DNA of 64,000 bases from positions 6,212,501 to 6,276,500 of the forward strand of contig NZ_CP128846.1 in assembly GCF_030388665.1 (NCBI RefSeq). Reading direction: 5' to 3'. A model generated the notes under the pieces. That model saw nothing but the letters and a program-made list of their open reading frames with translations. It had not been told where the DNA came from and ran no database searches. The stretch's first letter is position 1. Every line of letters starts with the position of its first letter. The translations under genes were made by a program, and so were the position numbers. This DNA comes from Streptomyces flavofungini. Its GTDB lineage: Bacteria > Actinomycetota > Actinomycetes > Streptomycetales > Streptomycetaceae. Of this stretch, positions 9,067-17,903 are shown in pieces.

Positions 9067-10515
9067 ATGACCACCTTCGTGGACCGCGTCGAGCTGCATG
9101 TCGCCGCGGGTAGCGGAGGCCACGGCTGTGCCTCCGTCCACCGTGAGAAGTTCAAGCCGCTCGGCGGCCCCGACGGCGGCAACGGCGGCCGGGGCGGCGA
9201 CGTCATCCTGGTCGTCGACCAGTCCGTGACCACGCTGCTCGACTACCACCACAGCCCGCACCGCAAGGCCACCAACGGCAAGCCCGGCGAGGGCGGCAAC
9301 CGCTCCGGCAAGGACGGCCAGGACCTGGTCCTGCCCGTGCCCGACGGCACCGTCGTCCTCGACAAGCAGGGCAACGTCCTCGCGGACCTCGTCGGCCACG
9401 GCACCACGTACGTCGCCGCGCAGGGCGGCCGCGGCGGGCTCGGCAACGCGGCGCTCGCCTCCGCCCGCCGCAAGGCGCCCGGCTTCGCCCTGCTCGGCGA
9501 GCCCGGTACGGGCGGCGACGTCGTCCTGGAGCTCAAGACCGTCGCCGACGTCGCGCTCGTCGGCTACCCGAGCGCGGGCAAGTCCTCGCTGATCTCGGTG
9601 CTCAGCGCCGCCAAGCCGAAGATCGCGGACTACCCGTTCACGACGCTCGTGCCCAACCTCGGCGTCGTCACCGCGGGCTCCACCGTCTACACCATCGCCG
9701 ACGTGCCCGGCCTCATCCCCGGCGCCAGCCAGGGCCGCGGCCTCGGCCTTGAGTTCCTGCGCCACGTGGAGCGCTGCTCCGTGCTCGTGCACGTCCTGGA
9801 CACCGCCACCCTGGAGTCCGACCGCGACCCCGTCTCCGACCTCGACGTGATCGAGGCGGAGCTGCGGGAGTACGGCGCGGGCCTGGAGAACCGGCCGCGC
9901 CTCGTGGTCCTCAACAAGGTCGACATCCCCGACGGCCAGGACCTGGCCGACCTGGTGCGGCCCGACCTGGAGGAGCGCGGCTACCGCGTCTTCGAGGTGT
10001 CCGCCGTCGCCCACAAGGGCCTCAAGGAGCTGTCCTTCGCGCTCGCCGAGCTCGTCGCCGAGGCGCGGGCCGCGAAGCCCAAGGAGGAGGCCACGCGCAT
10101 CGTCATCCGGCCCAAGGCCGTCGACGACGCCGGCTTCACCGTCACCCGCGAGGAGGACGAGGGCGAGGCCGTGTTCCGCGTGCGCGGCGAGAAGCCGGAG
10201 CGCTGGGTGCGCCAGACCGACTTCAACAACGACGAGGCCGTCGGCTACCTCGCGGACCGGCTCAACCGCCTCGGCGTCGAGGACGAGCTGATGAAGGCCG
10301 GTGCCCGCGCGGGCGACGGCGTGGCCATCGGCCCCGAGGACAACGCGGTCGTCTTCGACTGGGAGCCCTCGGTGTCCGCGGGCGCGGAGATGCTCGGACG
10401 GCGCGGCGAGGACCACCGCTTCGAGGCGCCCCGCCCGGCCGCGCAGCGCCGCAGGGACCGGGACGCGGAGCGGGACGAGGCGGAGCGGGCGTACGACGAC
10501 TTCGACCCGTTCTAG
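9067..10515 (+). CDS. obgE: GTPase Obg/CgtA
   Basis: A 482-residue essential GTPase that associates with the 50S subunit and, in Streptomyces, has been linked to the onset of aerial growth. In order: the glycine-rich Obg fold at residues 1 to about 158 ([21 protein letters not shown]); the G domain with P-loop GYPSAGKSS near 166-174, DVPGLIPGA and NKVD; and a C-terminal OCT domain ([17 protein letters not shown]). The tail after about residue 430 is charged and typical of actinobacteria. ATG 9067 follows a GGAGG sequence. Confidence 0.97.
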   Translation: MTTFVDRVELHVAAGSGGHGCASVHREKFKPLGGPDGGNGGRGGDVILVVDQSVTTLLDYHHSPHRKATNGKPGEGGNRSGKDGQDLVLPVPDGTVVLDKQGNVLADLVGHGTTYVAAQGGRGGLGNAALASARRKAPGFALLGEPGTGGDVVLELKTVADVALVGYPSAGKSSLISVLSAAKPKIADYPFTTLVPNLGVVTAGSTVYTIADVPGLIPGASQGRGLGLEFLRHVERCSVLVHVLDTATLESDRDPVSDLDVIEAELREYGAGLENRPRLVVLNKVDIPDGQDLADLVRPDLEERGYRVFEVSAVAHKGLKELSFALAELVAEARAAKPKEEATRIVIRPKAVDDAGFTVTREEDEGEAVFRVRGEKPERWVRQTDFNNDEAVGYLADRLNRLGVEDELMKAGARAGDGVAIGPEDNAVVFDWEPSVSAGAEMLGRRGEDHRFEAPRPAAQRRRDRDAERDEAERAYDDFDPF

Positions 10516-10578
10516 GCCGTGGGCCCTGGGCGGGCGGCAGCCCTCGCCCCCTGCGGGGGCTTCTCCCACCCGCCCGCT

Positions 10579-10735
10579 CGTGACGGTCGGACCCGGCTCA
10601 CCGCCGGGGGCCGTGCGGGGCGGCGGTAGTCCGTCGGCTGGCCGTCGGAGAGCACCCGCCCGTGACGGTCGGACCCGCCTCACCGCCAGGGGCCGTGTCG
10701 GAGCCCCGTAGCCGTCGGCTCGCCGTCAGGGGACA
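10579..10735 (+). repeat. Imperfect tandem duplication, 81-nt unit, after obgE
   Basis: Two copies beginning with TGACGGTCGGACCCG at 10581 and 10662 are clearly related over about 75 nt. They fill the gap between obgE and the bidirectional terminator and contain no gene. Confidence 0.7.
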
Positions 10736-10738
10736 CGG

Positions 10739-10778
10739 CGAAGGGCCCCGGAGCGAATCATCGCTCCGGGGCCCTTCG
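10739..10778. terminator. Perfect 18-bp bidirectional terminator
   Basis: The stem 10739-10756 pairs with 10761-10778 around the loop ATCA. It lies between convergent obgE (+) and the polymer transferase gene (-) and should serve both. Confidence 0.85.
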
Positions 10779-10843
10779 CTATCAGCCGAGGTCGGACTTC
10801 GGTGGGGCCTGCGGTTGCCGCCCGGCCGAGGCCCCCGGCCCGA

Positions 10844-13030
10844 CTACGCCGACTCCAGCTCCTCCGTCGGGTCCGCGTCCATCGCGGCCTCCGCGGCGTC
10901 CACCGTCTCCGTGGACTCCTCCCGCTGGGCGGGGATCTCCGCGTCCTGGCGAGCCGCCGCACGGGCGCGGCGGGCGTCGGACTTGGCGGACAGGGCCAGG
11001 ACCGCCGCGTTGAAGCGGACGATGGAGGGCGGGTCGGACGGGCCGAGGAGGTGCTCCTTCAGCTCGGCGCGGGCCTCCACGAACGCGTCCTTCTCCGGAT
11101 TGCGCACGGCCTCCAGGAGGGCGGGCACGCCGTCCGCATCGGGCGTGAGGACCGTAGCGGCGCGCACCGTCGGGAAGCCGGAGCGGAAGTCCGCCTCGCT
11201 CATCCCGGAGGTGTTGGCCACCGCGTACGGCTTCTCGCTGCTCAGCCAGTCCGAGACGACCGAGGAGACATCGCTGATCAGCAGGTCGGCCTGGTTGAAG
11301 CAGGAGAAGATCGCCGGGCGGGACTCGGTGACGATCTGGTGCTCCCACTCGGGCAGCGAGGCCCAGTACGCCGACTCCCACGCCGCGGTCGCCTCGGCGA
11401 TCGCGGCCCGGCTGTCGCCGTCGGGCGCGCCCTGGAGCATCATCCGCTCCTGCTCGTCCACGCTCTTGCGGAACTTCTTGGCGGTGAGCAGGTTCAACGC
11501 GTCCGCGCGGGCGAGGAGTTCGGCCGCGGCCTCGGGGCCGGGGCGGGGGCCGGAGCGCTTCGCGGCGGCCTCGCGGATCATGGCCTTGATGCGCTCGTTG
11601 GCGGCGCCCGCGGCGGGGTTCTGCGAGCCGGTCATCGGGTGCGGCTTGTAGATGAGGCGCACGGCCGGGTCGGCGAGCAGCTGCCGGACGATGTTCTCGC
11701 CCGCGAGCACGACCGAGGTGTTGCCGGGGTTGCCGTCCCAGCCCTCCCAGGTCGGGGCGTAGAGCACGGTCGTGTACGCGCCCGTGGGCGGGCCCGCGTA
11801 CGGCCGGATCGGCGAGAGCTGGGGGCGGCCGACCTCGACCACGTCCTTGTCCTCGACGCCGATGTCGGCGAGCTGGTAGCGGTCGCGGGCGGCGGGGCCG
11901 GCGACCCACACCTCGTCGTAGGCCTTCGCGTACGGGTTGCAGGACGACAGCTTGTCGCTCTCGCCGTGGTTGATGAAGGCGTGCTTGAGCGAGGGGATGC
12001 GCAGGACCTGCGAGGTCTTCGCGGCGTTCGCCGGGTGCAGCATCATCTTCAGCGTCGACGTCTCCAGGGAGAACATCGTGGCGACCTTCGGGAAGCAGAT
12101 GATCGGCACGTCCGTGGAGTCGATCTTCTGCACCATGAAGCGCTCGCGCAGCACGATCAGCGGCTTGCCGTCGAGCTGGGAGAGCGTGGAGAGCCACATG
12201 TTCGCCTGGTACGCGGACGTGGTGCCGCCGGAGAAGTACATGGCGACCGTCGGCCGGTACTCGGCCAGCCACTGGTCGAGCCACTCCATGACGGCCTGGT
12301 CGCCCTTCGCCCGCTTCTTCGGCAGCATCCAGGTCGCCAGGTACGCGGCGCCGCCGCCCATCAGGACGAGGGAGACGCCGAGTCCGATGCCGCCCCAGTA
12401 CGCGTCGGCGGTGGCCGCGGTGAGCAGCAGGCCGACCGTGGCGGGCACCGAGAACGTGAGCAGGCGGCGCGCCTGCTGGCGGGCCAGGATGCGCGGCGGG
12501 GCGGCGCTCAGGTGCAGCGCGGAGGCGTCGATGTTGCGCGTGACGATCGGCAGCGTACGGGCGCGGCGGACCATGATGGCGACGGCCTGGCAGAAGAAGT
12601 GCAGAGCGTAGAACGCGAGCAGCGCCACGGTCAGCGGCGACTGCTCGGCCAGCGGCTCGATGCCGTCGATGCGCAGCAGGCCGACGAGGACCAGCATGTC
12701 GCGCAGGAGCTGCCGGACGGTGACATCGAAGCGGATCTTGCCCAGGAGGGAGAGCAGACCGGGCTGCTTGTACTGCAGATAGATGTCGAGCGCGAGGTTC
12801 GCGGCCGCCGCGGCGACGAACACCGGGACGTACGGGACGAGCGCGGAAACGAGCTGTGCCGTGAAGAGCGCGATCATCGACAGCAGGGCGGTGAGCTGTT
12901 CGACGCGGCGGCGGGGGGCGAGTCCGGCGGAGGGCACGGGCTTGGGCTCCTGGCGGGGGGCGTTTCGGACGGGGGGCATTGCGGGGGGTGTGCGGGGTGG
13001 TGCGGGGCCCGGCTGCGCGGACCGACCCAT
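10844..13030 (-). CDS. CDP-glycerol glycerophosphotransferase-family (TagF-like) protein
   Basis: A membrane-linked wall-polymer transferase of the TagF/TagB family, about 728 residues. The N-terminal half has several hydrophobic segments (LLSMIALFTAQLVSAL, VAAAAANLALDIYL, FSVPATVGLLLTA). The C-terminal half carries family blocks FINHGESDK, VLYAPTWEGW and LIYKPHPMTG, then QADLLISDVSSVVSDWL. It probably adds phosphodiester-linked units to a wall glycopolymer. From memory, the S. coelicolor counterpart in this neighbourhood (SCO2592/PdtA) is connected to a spore-wall polyphosphodiester. The start is uncertain: ATG 13030 is used; ATG 12979 and TTG 13105 are alternatives, and none has a strong ribosome site. 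Confidence 0.85.
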   Translation of the reverse strand: MGRSAQPGPAPPRTPPAMPPVRNAPRQEPKPVPSAGLAPRRRVEQLTALLSMIALFTAQLVSALVPYVPVFVAAAAANLALDIYLQYKQPGLLSLLGKIRFDVTVRQLLRDMLVLVGLLRIDGIEPLAEQSPLTVALLAFYALHFFCQAVAIMVRRARTLPIVTRNIDASALHLSAAPPRILARQQARRLLTFSVPATVGLLLTAATADAYWGGIGLGVSLVLMGGGAAYLATWMLPKKRAKGDQAVMEWLDQWLAEYRPTVAMYFSGGTTSAYQANMWLSTLSQLDGKPLIVLRERFMVQKIDSTDVPIICFPKVATMFSLETSTLKMMLHPANAAKTSQVLRIPSLKHAFINHGESDKLSSCNPYAKAYDEVWVAGPAARDRYQLADIGVEDKDVVEVGRPQLSPIRPYAGPPTGAYTTVLYAPTWEGWDGNPGNTSVVLAGENIVRQLLADPAVRLIYKPHPMTGSQNPAAGAANERIKAMIREAAAKRSGPRPGPEAAAELLARADALNLLTAKKFRKSVDEQERMMLQGAPDGDSRAAIAEATAAWESAYWASLPEWEHQIVTESRPAIFSCFNQADLLISDVSSVVSDWLSSEKPYAVANTSGMSEADFRSGFPTVRAATVLTPDADGVPALLEAVRNPEKDAFVEARAELKEHLLGPSDPPSIVRFNAAVLALSAKSDARRARAAARQDAEIPAQREESTETVDAAEAAMDADPTEELESA

Positions 13031-13065
13031 CCGGATAAGTGGTCGACACTCATCCGGATTAGTGG
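13028..13065. promoter_or_regulatory. Paired palindromes at the start of the TagF-like gene
   Basis: CATCCGGATAAGTGG at 13028 and CATCCGGATTAGTGG at 13051 are direct copies 23 bp apart, and each contains the palindrome ATCCGGAT. The second copy extends to a dyad of the form CACTxATCCGGATxAGTG (13047-13064). About two helical turns apart, they look like paired sites for a dimeric regulator. Confidence 0.45.
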
Positions 13066-13155
13066 AAGACCCCTGACCGTATGACGCTCGGTGCCTCCGG
13101 AGCAATCTTCCGTGACGCTAATCACCGTATAAAGGGGCAAAGGTAATGGAACTCG

Positions 13156-13174
13156 GAGGCCGAAATTCGGCCTC
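13156..13174. promoter_or_regulatory. Palindrome between the TagF-like gene and proB
   Basis: GAGGCCGAA (13156-13164) and TTCGGCCTC (13166-13174) form a 9-bp inverted repeat with a single central base, in the divergent promoter region. The short loop favours a protein-binding site over an RNA hairpin. Confidence 0.35.
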
Positions 13175-13356
13175 TTGACGACTTAGGGCCCGTCGGGCAG
13201 GACCAAGGGCCTCCCGCGGTGCCCGGGGGCTCCGGTACCGGCCCGCCGCTCGCCCGTCCGGCCGTGCCCGTCCGGTCGGCGAAACGCGCGGGCGCTGCCG
13301 CCGCGTCCTCACGTACATTGCTGGTCCACAGCACATGGGGACCATTGGGGAAGTAC

Positions 13357-14556
13357 GTGACAAGGGCCGTGACAGGGGCAAAGGGACGGACGGACGTCGC
13401 GGGGGCCCACCGGGTCGTCGTGAAGGTGGGCTCTTCGTCCCTGACCACCGCGTCGGGCGGGCTCGACGCGGACCGCGTGGACGCGCTCGTCGACGTACTC
13501 GCGAAGAGCAGGATCGTGGGGGCGGACCGAAGGTCCTCGGTTGCGGGCGGTGGCGGGAGACGGGCGGGCGGGGGAGAGCGCGAGATCGTGCTCGTCTCCT
13601 CCGGCGCGATCGCCGCCGGGCTCGCCCCCCTCGGACTGCGCCGCCGTCCCAAGGACCTGGCCCGCCAGCAGGCCGCCGCCAGCGTCGGCCAGGGCCTCCT
13701 CGTCGCCCGCTACACCGCGTCCTTCGCGCGCTACGGCGTCCGCGTCGGCCAGGTCCTGCTCACCACCGACGACACCAGCCGCCGCGCTCACCACCGCAAC
13801 GCCTCGCGCACCCTCGACAAGCTCCTCGCCATGGGCGCCCTGCCCGTCGTCAACGAGAACGACACGGTCGCCACCGACGAGATCCGCTTCGGCGACAACG
13901 ACCGCCTCGCCGCCCTCGTCGCCCACCTCGTCCGAGCCGACCTGCTCGTGCTCCTCTCGGACGTGGACGGCCTGTACGACGGCGACCCGTCCGTGCCCGG
14001 CACCGCGCGGATCGCCGAGGTCACGGGGCCCGCCGACATCGCCCACGTCAAGATCGGCAGCGCGGGCCGGGCGGGCGTCGGCACCGGCGGCATGGTCACC
14101 AAGGTCGAGGCCGCCCGGATCGCCGCGGCCGCCGGCATCCCCGTCGTCCTCACCTCCGCGAGCCAGGCCGCCGACGCGCTCGCAGGCCGCGACACCGGCA
14201 CGTACTTCCACCCCACCGGGCGCCGCTCCGCCGACCGCCTGCTGTGGCTCCAGCACGCCTCCGCGCCGCGCGGCTCCCTCACCCTCGACGACGGGGCGGT
14301 ACGGGCGGTCGTCGAGGGCCGCAAGTCGCTGCTGCCCGCGGGCATCGCCGCGGTCGAGGGCGAGTTCATCGCGGGCGACCCGGTCGAGCTGCGGGACACC
14401 GCGGGCCGCGCCGTCGCCCGCGGCCTGGTGAACTTCGACGCCAAGGAACTACCGCGCCTCTTCGGTCGCTCCACCCGCGAGCTCGCCCGCGAGCTCGGCC
14501 CCGCCTACGAGCGCGAAGTGGTGCACCGCGACGACCTGGTGGTCCTGCACCCCTGA
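13357..14556 (+). CDS. proB: Glutamate 5-kinase
   Basis: Catalyses ATP-dependent phosphorylation of glutamate, the first step of proline synthesis. It is 399 residues with VVVKVGSSSLT at the N-terminus, the amino-acid-kinase fold (IVLVSSGAIAAG, VNENDTVATDEIRFGDND, VLLSDVDGLYDGDP), and a C-terminal PUA domain (GIAAVEGEFIAGDPVELRD...). A Gly/Arg-rich insert near residue 60 (SSVAGGGGRRAGGG) lies between the first strands; I read it as an actinobacterial loop extension. GTG 13357, after GGGGAAG at 13347, is preferred to GTG 13369. ProA lies 1.2 kb downstream with one small gene between. Confidence 0.96.
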   Translation: MTRAVTGAKGRTDVAGAHRVVVKVGSSSLTTASGGLDADRVDALVDVLAKSRIVGADRRSSVAGGGGRRAGGGEREIVLVSSGAIAAGLAPLGLRRRPKDLARQQAAASVGQGLLVARYTASFARYGVRVGQVLLTTDDTSRRAHHRNASRTLDKLLAMGALPVVNENDTVATDEIRFGDNDRLAALVAHLVRADLLVLLSDVDGLYDGDPSVPGTARIAEVTGPADIAHVKIGSAGRAGVGTGGMVTKVEAARIAAAAGIPVVLTSASQAADALAGRDTGTYFHPTGRRSADRLLWLQHASAPRGSLTLDDGAVRAVVEGRKSLLPAGIAAVEGEFIAGDPVELRDTAGRAVARGLVNFDAKELPRLFGRSTRELARELGPAYEREVVHRDDLVVLHP

Positions 14557-14820
14557 CCCACCCGGGGCCCTGCACCAGCACCCCGCGAGGCAGTGCACCA
14601 TCCACCCCGCCCGAAGGTGCACCTCTAGTCCCGCCCGCCTCGCGGACACCAGCGCAAATCAGGCCGAAAACAGGCGCGAACGCCGTGTCACGGCTGGCTC
14701 GCCCGAGGTGAAACTCCGCAAAACCGCCCCGCGAGACCGCTTGTCCTGCTCAACTTTGTTGCAGGGCAGTTCCACACGACCGTTGCATATCCGCACCACC
14801 ACTGGTTGAAGGAGGCCGTC

Positions 14821-15318
14821 GTGAGACGAGTGCGCCCAGGGGCGGCGTCCCGCGGGTCGGCCGAGCGTGCGCTGACGAGCGTCGCCGCGGGGGCGGCGTA
14901 CGGCAGCGACGCGGCCGACGGCCACGACCAGGAGGCACGCGAGAACAAGGCGCGGGACGGCGGCGAGACGGCCGACGCGCCCCGTCTGTGGCACGTCACG
15001 CTGAGCGTCTCCGGCGCCAAAGCGCCGCTCCAGGAGGTCCGGCGAGGCCTGGAACAGCTCGCCCACGACCACCCCTTCCTGCTCACCAGCCGCTACGCCC
15101 ACGACCACGCGGAGATCCGCTACTGGGAAGAGGCCCGTGACCTGCACGACGCCGCCGCGGTCGCGCTGCGCCTGTGGGGCGAGCACCGGCAGAGCGCGCA
15201 GCTGCCGCCGTGGGAGATCGTCGGCCTCGAAGTGATCGACCGCGACACGTATCACCACCGGATCGCGGAGGGGTACGGGCCGCTGCCCGCGACGCCCGTC
15301 GGCGTGCATCCGTTTTAG
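14821..15318 (+). CDS. Conserved small protein between proB and proA
   Basis: A 165-residue protein with a disordered charged N-terminal third and a compact C-terminal domain of about 100 residues beginning PRLWHVTLSVSGAKAPL. Leu/Trp-rich and His/Asp-rich patches are visible (HPFLLTSRYAHDHAEIRYWEE, PPWEIVGLEVIDRDTYHHR). I do not recognise a functional family, although the position between proB and proA appears conserved in Streptomyces. GTG 14821 is set by an excellent ribosome site, GAAGGAGG at 14808-14815. Confidence 0.85.
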   Translation: MRRVRPGAASRGSAERALTSVAAGAAYGSDAADGHDQEARENKARDGGETADAPRLWHVTLSVSGAKAPLQEVRRGLEQLAHDHPFLLTSRYAHDHAEIRYWEEARDLHDAAAVALRLWGEHRQSAQLPPWEIVGLEVIDRDTYHHRIAEGYGPLPATPVGVHPF

Positions 15319-15320
15319 CG

Positions 15321-15430
15321 CGCTTGAACCGGCACGTTCCCGTGCGCTTGAACCGGCACGTTCCCGTGCGCTTGAACCGGCACGTTCCCGTGCGCCTGAA
15401 CCGGCACGTTTCCATGCGCCTGAACCGGCG
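15321..15430 (+). repeat. 24-nt tandem repeat, about 4.6 copies
   Basis: Units start at 15321, 15345, 15369, 15393 and 15417 (partial). The first three are identical and the last two carry a few substitutions. The array starts 3 nt after the preceding stop codon. Because 24 is a multiple of 3, all six frames stay open locally, which produces spurious ORFs. Confidence 0.95.
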
Positions 15431-15678
15431 CAGCTCTCGCGGAGCTGGTTGATCGCCGTTGTGGTTGCTCAATTGGTGAGTGCTGTTCGGGGGTGCTGTT
15501 CGGGGGTGCTGTTCGTGAGCGGGGAAGACACGGGGGACTGGGAAGCGCGTGTCAATTCCAGCCATCTCCGTGCTGCGGCGCCCTGTCCCGCAGGCGGGCG
15601 CCCGGCTGGCCCTCCGGCGCGGCCCCCGGCGCGGCCCCCGGCACGGCCCGCGAGGCGTCTCGCTGGGCGGAACAGCGT
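15431..15678 (+). other. Gap before proA with a 13-nt repeat
   Basis: No gene is seen. A 13-nt unit, TGCTGTTCGGGGG, is repeated 2.7 times at 15480-15516. Further on, the alternation of GGCGCGGCCCCC motifs at 15617-15650 is low complexity. Confidence 0.6.
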
Positions 15679-15713
15679 CTGGACGCCCTCCGGCGCGCCG
15701 TTACGCTGCCCTC
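15679..15713 (+). promoter_or_regulatory. Leaderless-type promoter of proA
   Basis: TACGCT at 15702-15707 is followed by 6 nt and then the ATG at 15714, so the transcript probably begins at the start codon. A loose -35 (CTGGAC, 15679) is 17 bp upstream. No ribosome site precedes the ATG. Confidence 0.5.
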
Positions 15714-16997
15714 ATGACCGCGCTCTCGCCCTACGACAACATGTCCCCGGTCGCCCAGGCCGCCTACCGGTCCCGCGCCGCCGCGGCCACCCTCGCGCCG
15801 CTGCCGCGCGCCGAGAAGGACGACGCGCTGCTCGCCATCGCCGACGCCCTCGAAGTGCGTACCGCGGAGATCGTGGCGGCCAACGCCAAGGACATCGCGA
15901 AGGCCCGCGAGGCCGGCACCAGCGAGGCGATCGTCGACCGCCTCACCCTCACCCCCGAACGCGTCCGCGCCATCGCCGCCGACGTGCGCCACGTCGTCGC
16001 CCTGCCCGACCCCGTCGGCGAGGTCGTCCGCGGCTCCACGCTGCCCAACGGCATCGACCTGCGCCAGGTCCGCGTCCCCCTCGGCGTCGTCGGCATCATC
16101 TACGAGGCCCGCCCGAACGTCACCGTCGACGCCGCCGCCCTCTGCCTGAAGTCGGGCAACGCGGTGCTGCTCCGCGGCTCCTCCTCCGCGTACGAGTCCA
16201 ACACCGCGCTCGTGCGGGTCCTGCGCGACGCCGTGCACGGCGCCGGTCTGCCCGCCGACGCCGTACAGCTCGTCCCCGGCGAGAGCCGCGAGTCCGTCCG
16301 CGAACTGATGCGCGCCCGCGGCCTCGTCGACGTCCTCATCCCGCGCGGCGGCGCCTCCCTGATCAGGACCGTCGTCGAGGAGTCCACGGTCCCCGTCATC
16401 GAGACCGGCACCGGCAACTGCCATGTCTACGTCGACGCGCACGCCGACCTCGACATGGCCGTCGACATCCTGATCAACTCCAAGGCCCAGCGCGTCAGCG
16501 TCTGCAACGCCGCCGAGACCCTCCTCGTGCACGCCGACATCGCCGACGCCTTCCTGCCCCGCGCCCTCGACGCCCTCGCCGACGCCGGCGTCACCGTGCA
16601 CGCCGACGAACGCGTCCAGGCGTACGCCCCCGGCTCCAAGGCCACCGTCGTACCGGCCACCACCGAGGACTGGGAGACCGAGTACCTCTCGTACGACATC
16701 GCCGCCGCCGTCGTCGACTCCCTCGAACAGGCCGTCGAGCACATCCGCCTGTGGACCTCCGGGCACACCGAGGCCATCGTCACCACCTCGCAGCAGGCCG
16801 CGCGCCGCTTCACCCAGCTCGTGGACTCCACCACCGTCGCCGTGAACGCCTCCACGCGGTTCACCGACGGCGGCCAGTTCGGCTTCGGCGCCGAGATCGG
16901 CATCTCCACCCAGAAGCTGCACGCCCGCGGCCCCATGGGGCTGCCGGAGCTCACCTCCACGAAGTACATCGTGACGGGCGACGGCCACGTCCGGTGA
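15714..16997 (+). CDS. proA: Glutamate-5-semialdehyde dehydrogenase (gamma-glutamyl phosphate reductase)
   Basis: Reduces gamma-glutamyl phosphate with NADPH in the second step of proline synthesis. It is 427 residues and full length. Conserved blocks are [32 protein letters not shown] and [16 protein letters not shown]; the catalytic cysteine is in [13 protein letters not shown]. The C-terminus has [22 protein letters not shown]. The frame is open upstream of ATG 15714, but the N-terminal homology begins here and the ATG directly follows a promoter-like hexamer. Confidence 0.97.
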   Translation: MTALSPYDNMSPVAQAAYRSRAAAATLAPLPRAEKDDALLAIADALEVRTAEIVAANAKDIAKAREAGTSEAIVDRLTLTPERVRAIAADVRHVVALPDPVGEVVRGSTLPNGIDLRQVRVPLGVVGIIYEARPNVTVDAAALCLKSGNAVLLRGSSSAYESNTALVRVLRDAVHGAGLPADAVQLVPGESRESVRELMRARGLVDVLIPRGGASLIRTVVEESTVPVIETGTGNCHVYVDAHADLDMAVDILINSKAQRVSVCNAAETLLVHADIADAFLPRALDALADAGVTVHADERVQAYAPGSKATVVPATTEDWETEYLSYDIAAAVVDSLEQAVEHIRLWTSGHTEAIVTTSQQAARRFTQLVDSTTVAVNASTRFTDGGQFGFGAEIGISTQKLHARGPMGLPELTSTKYIVTGDGHVR

Positions 16998-17108
16998 CGG
17001 TCGCGCGCGGCGCGCGACACGTCGCGTGACCGCCGCGGGGTAGTGGGGCGTTGAGGGTCACAACCCCCGAATTGCCTCTGCGTCTGCCCAAATTGCCCCG
17101 TCCAGGTC

Positions 17109-17120
17109 TACGCTGGACGG
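17109..17120 (+). promoter_or_regulatory. -10 element giving a leaderless start at 17121
   Basis: TACGCT (17109-17114) lies 6 nt before GTG 17121, with no ribosome site in between. A convincing -35 is not obvious. Confidence 0.4.
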
Positions 17121-17747
17121 GTGCCGGAGGACGTGGGGGGTTCGCCGTTTCCCGACGGCTGGGAACCCGACGACGACCGCGACCACGGGGGTGCGGACGA
17201 AGAGTTCGCCTCCGTGGTCTTCGACGAGGATTTCGTGCGCGCCGCCGAGATCCATGAGCCCACCGCGGTGGAGCGGCTGCTCGCCGCCGCCGAGGCACGC
17301 GCCGAGGCCTCCGAGGCCGAGGCCCGCAGGGGCCGCGCCCGCCGCCGCGGCCCGCACGGCGCCGACGGCTCGGGCCCGGACGACGACTACCCCTACGAGG
17401 GCTACGGCACCGGCGAGTTCGGCCGCGACGGCGACCTCGACGACTACGACGACCTCGGCGACCCCGAGTTCCTGGAAGACGGCCGCGGACGCTACGGCCG
17501 CCGCGGCGCCAAGGTCCGCTGGCACCGCCCGGTGGCCTGGATGCTCGCCCTCCTCCTCGGCATAGGCATGGTCGCCCTGGCCTTCGCCGCGGTCTACCGA
17601 GGGGCGTCGTCCGGCCGCCAGGACCGGATACCCCCGCCCGCCACCACCGAGATCGAACAGAACGCGGGCCCCGGCGACTCCCCGAGGCCCTCCGCGTCGG
17701 CGGAGTTCGGCCAGTCCCCGGTCCCCGCCGAGCCCCGCACCCCCTGA
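17121..17747 (+). CDS. Single-pass membrane protein of the spore-wall (SSSC-like) neighbourhood
   Basis: A 208-residue protein with an acidic cytoplasmic N-terminal domain of about 130 residues, one transmembrane helix (VAWMLALLLGIGMVALAFAAV, near 140-160) and a short Pro/Ser-rich outside tail. Near residues 30-45 it carries FASVVFDEDFVRAAEIHEP, which recurs almost unchanged in the next gene. Genes at this position in S. coelicolor (SCO2583/SCO2584 as I recall) were reported to interact with the Mre spore-wall machinery. The molecular function is not evident from sequence. Confidence 0.82.
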   Translation: MPEDVGGSPFPDGWEPDDDRDHGGADEEFASVVFDEDFVRAAEIHEPTAVERLLAAAEARAEASEAEARRGRARRRGPHGADGSGPDDDYPYEGYGTGEFGRDGDLDDYDDLGDPEFLEDGRGRYGRRGAKVRWHRPVAWMLALLLGIGMVALAFAAVYRGASSGRQDRIPPPATTEIEQNAGPGDSPRPSASAEFGQSPVPAEPRTP

Positions 17748-17869
17748 CCGCCGGGCGCATCCGCCCAGGCAGCGGCCACCACGAGCCACCACGACCGCCC
17801 GCGCACGCCGGCGCCGCCAACTGGGCGGCGTGCGTGTGGAGTTGTCAGAAGTTGTCGTGTATCAGGGCG

Positions 17870-17903
17870 TTTACCTGACCGCCCGGAGACCTACCCTGAA
17901 GGT
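17870..17903 (+). promoter_or_regulatory. Leaderless-type promoter of the second membrane protein
   Basis: TTTACC (17870-17875), a 16-bp spacer and TACCCT (17892-17897), then 6 nt to ATG 17904. Both hexamers are reasonable matches to the principal sigma consensus. Confidence 0.55.

Noticed and set aside
15321..15430. CRISPR array
   Set aside because: The 24-nt units are directly adjacent without unique spacers, and there are no cas genes. The same applies to the arrays at 38184, 46412 and 49043.
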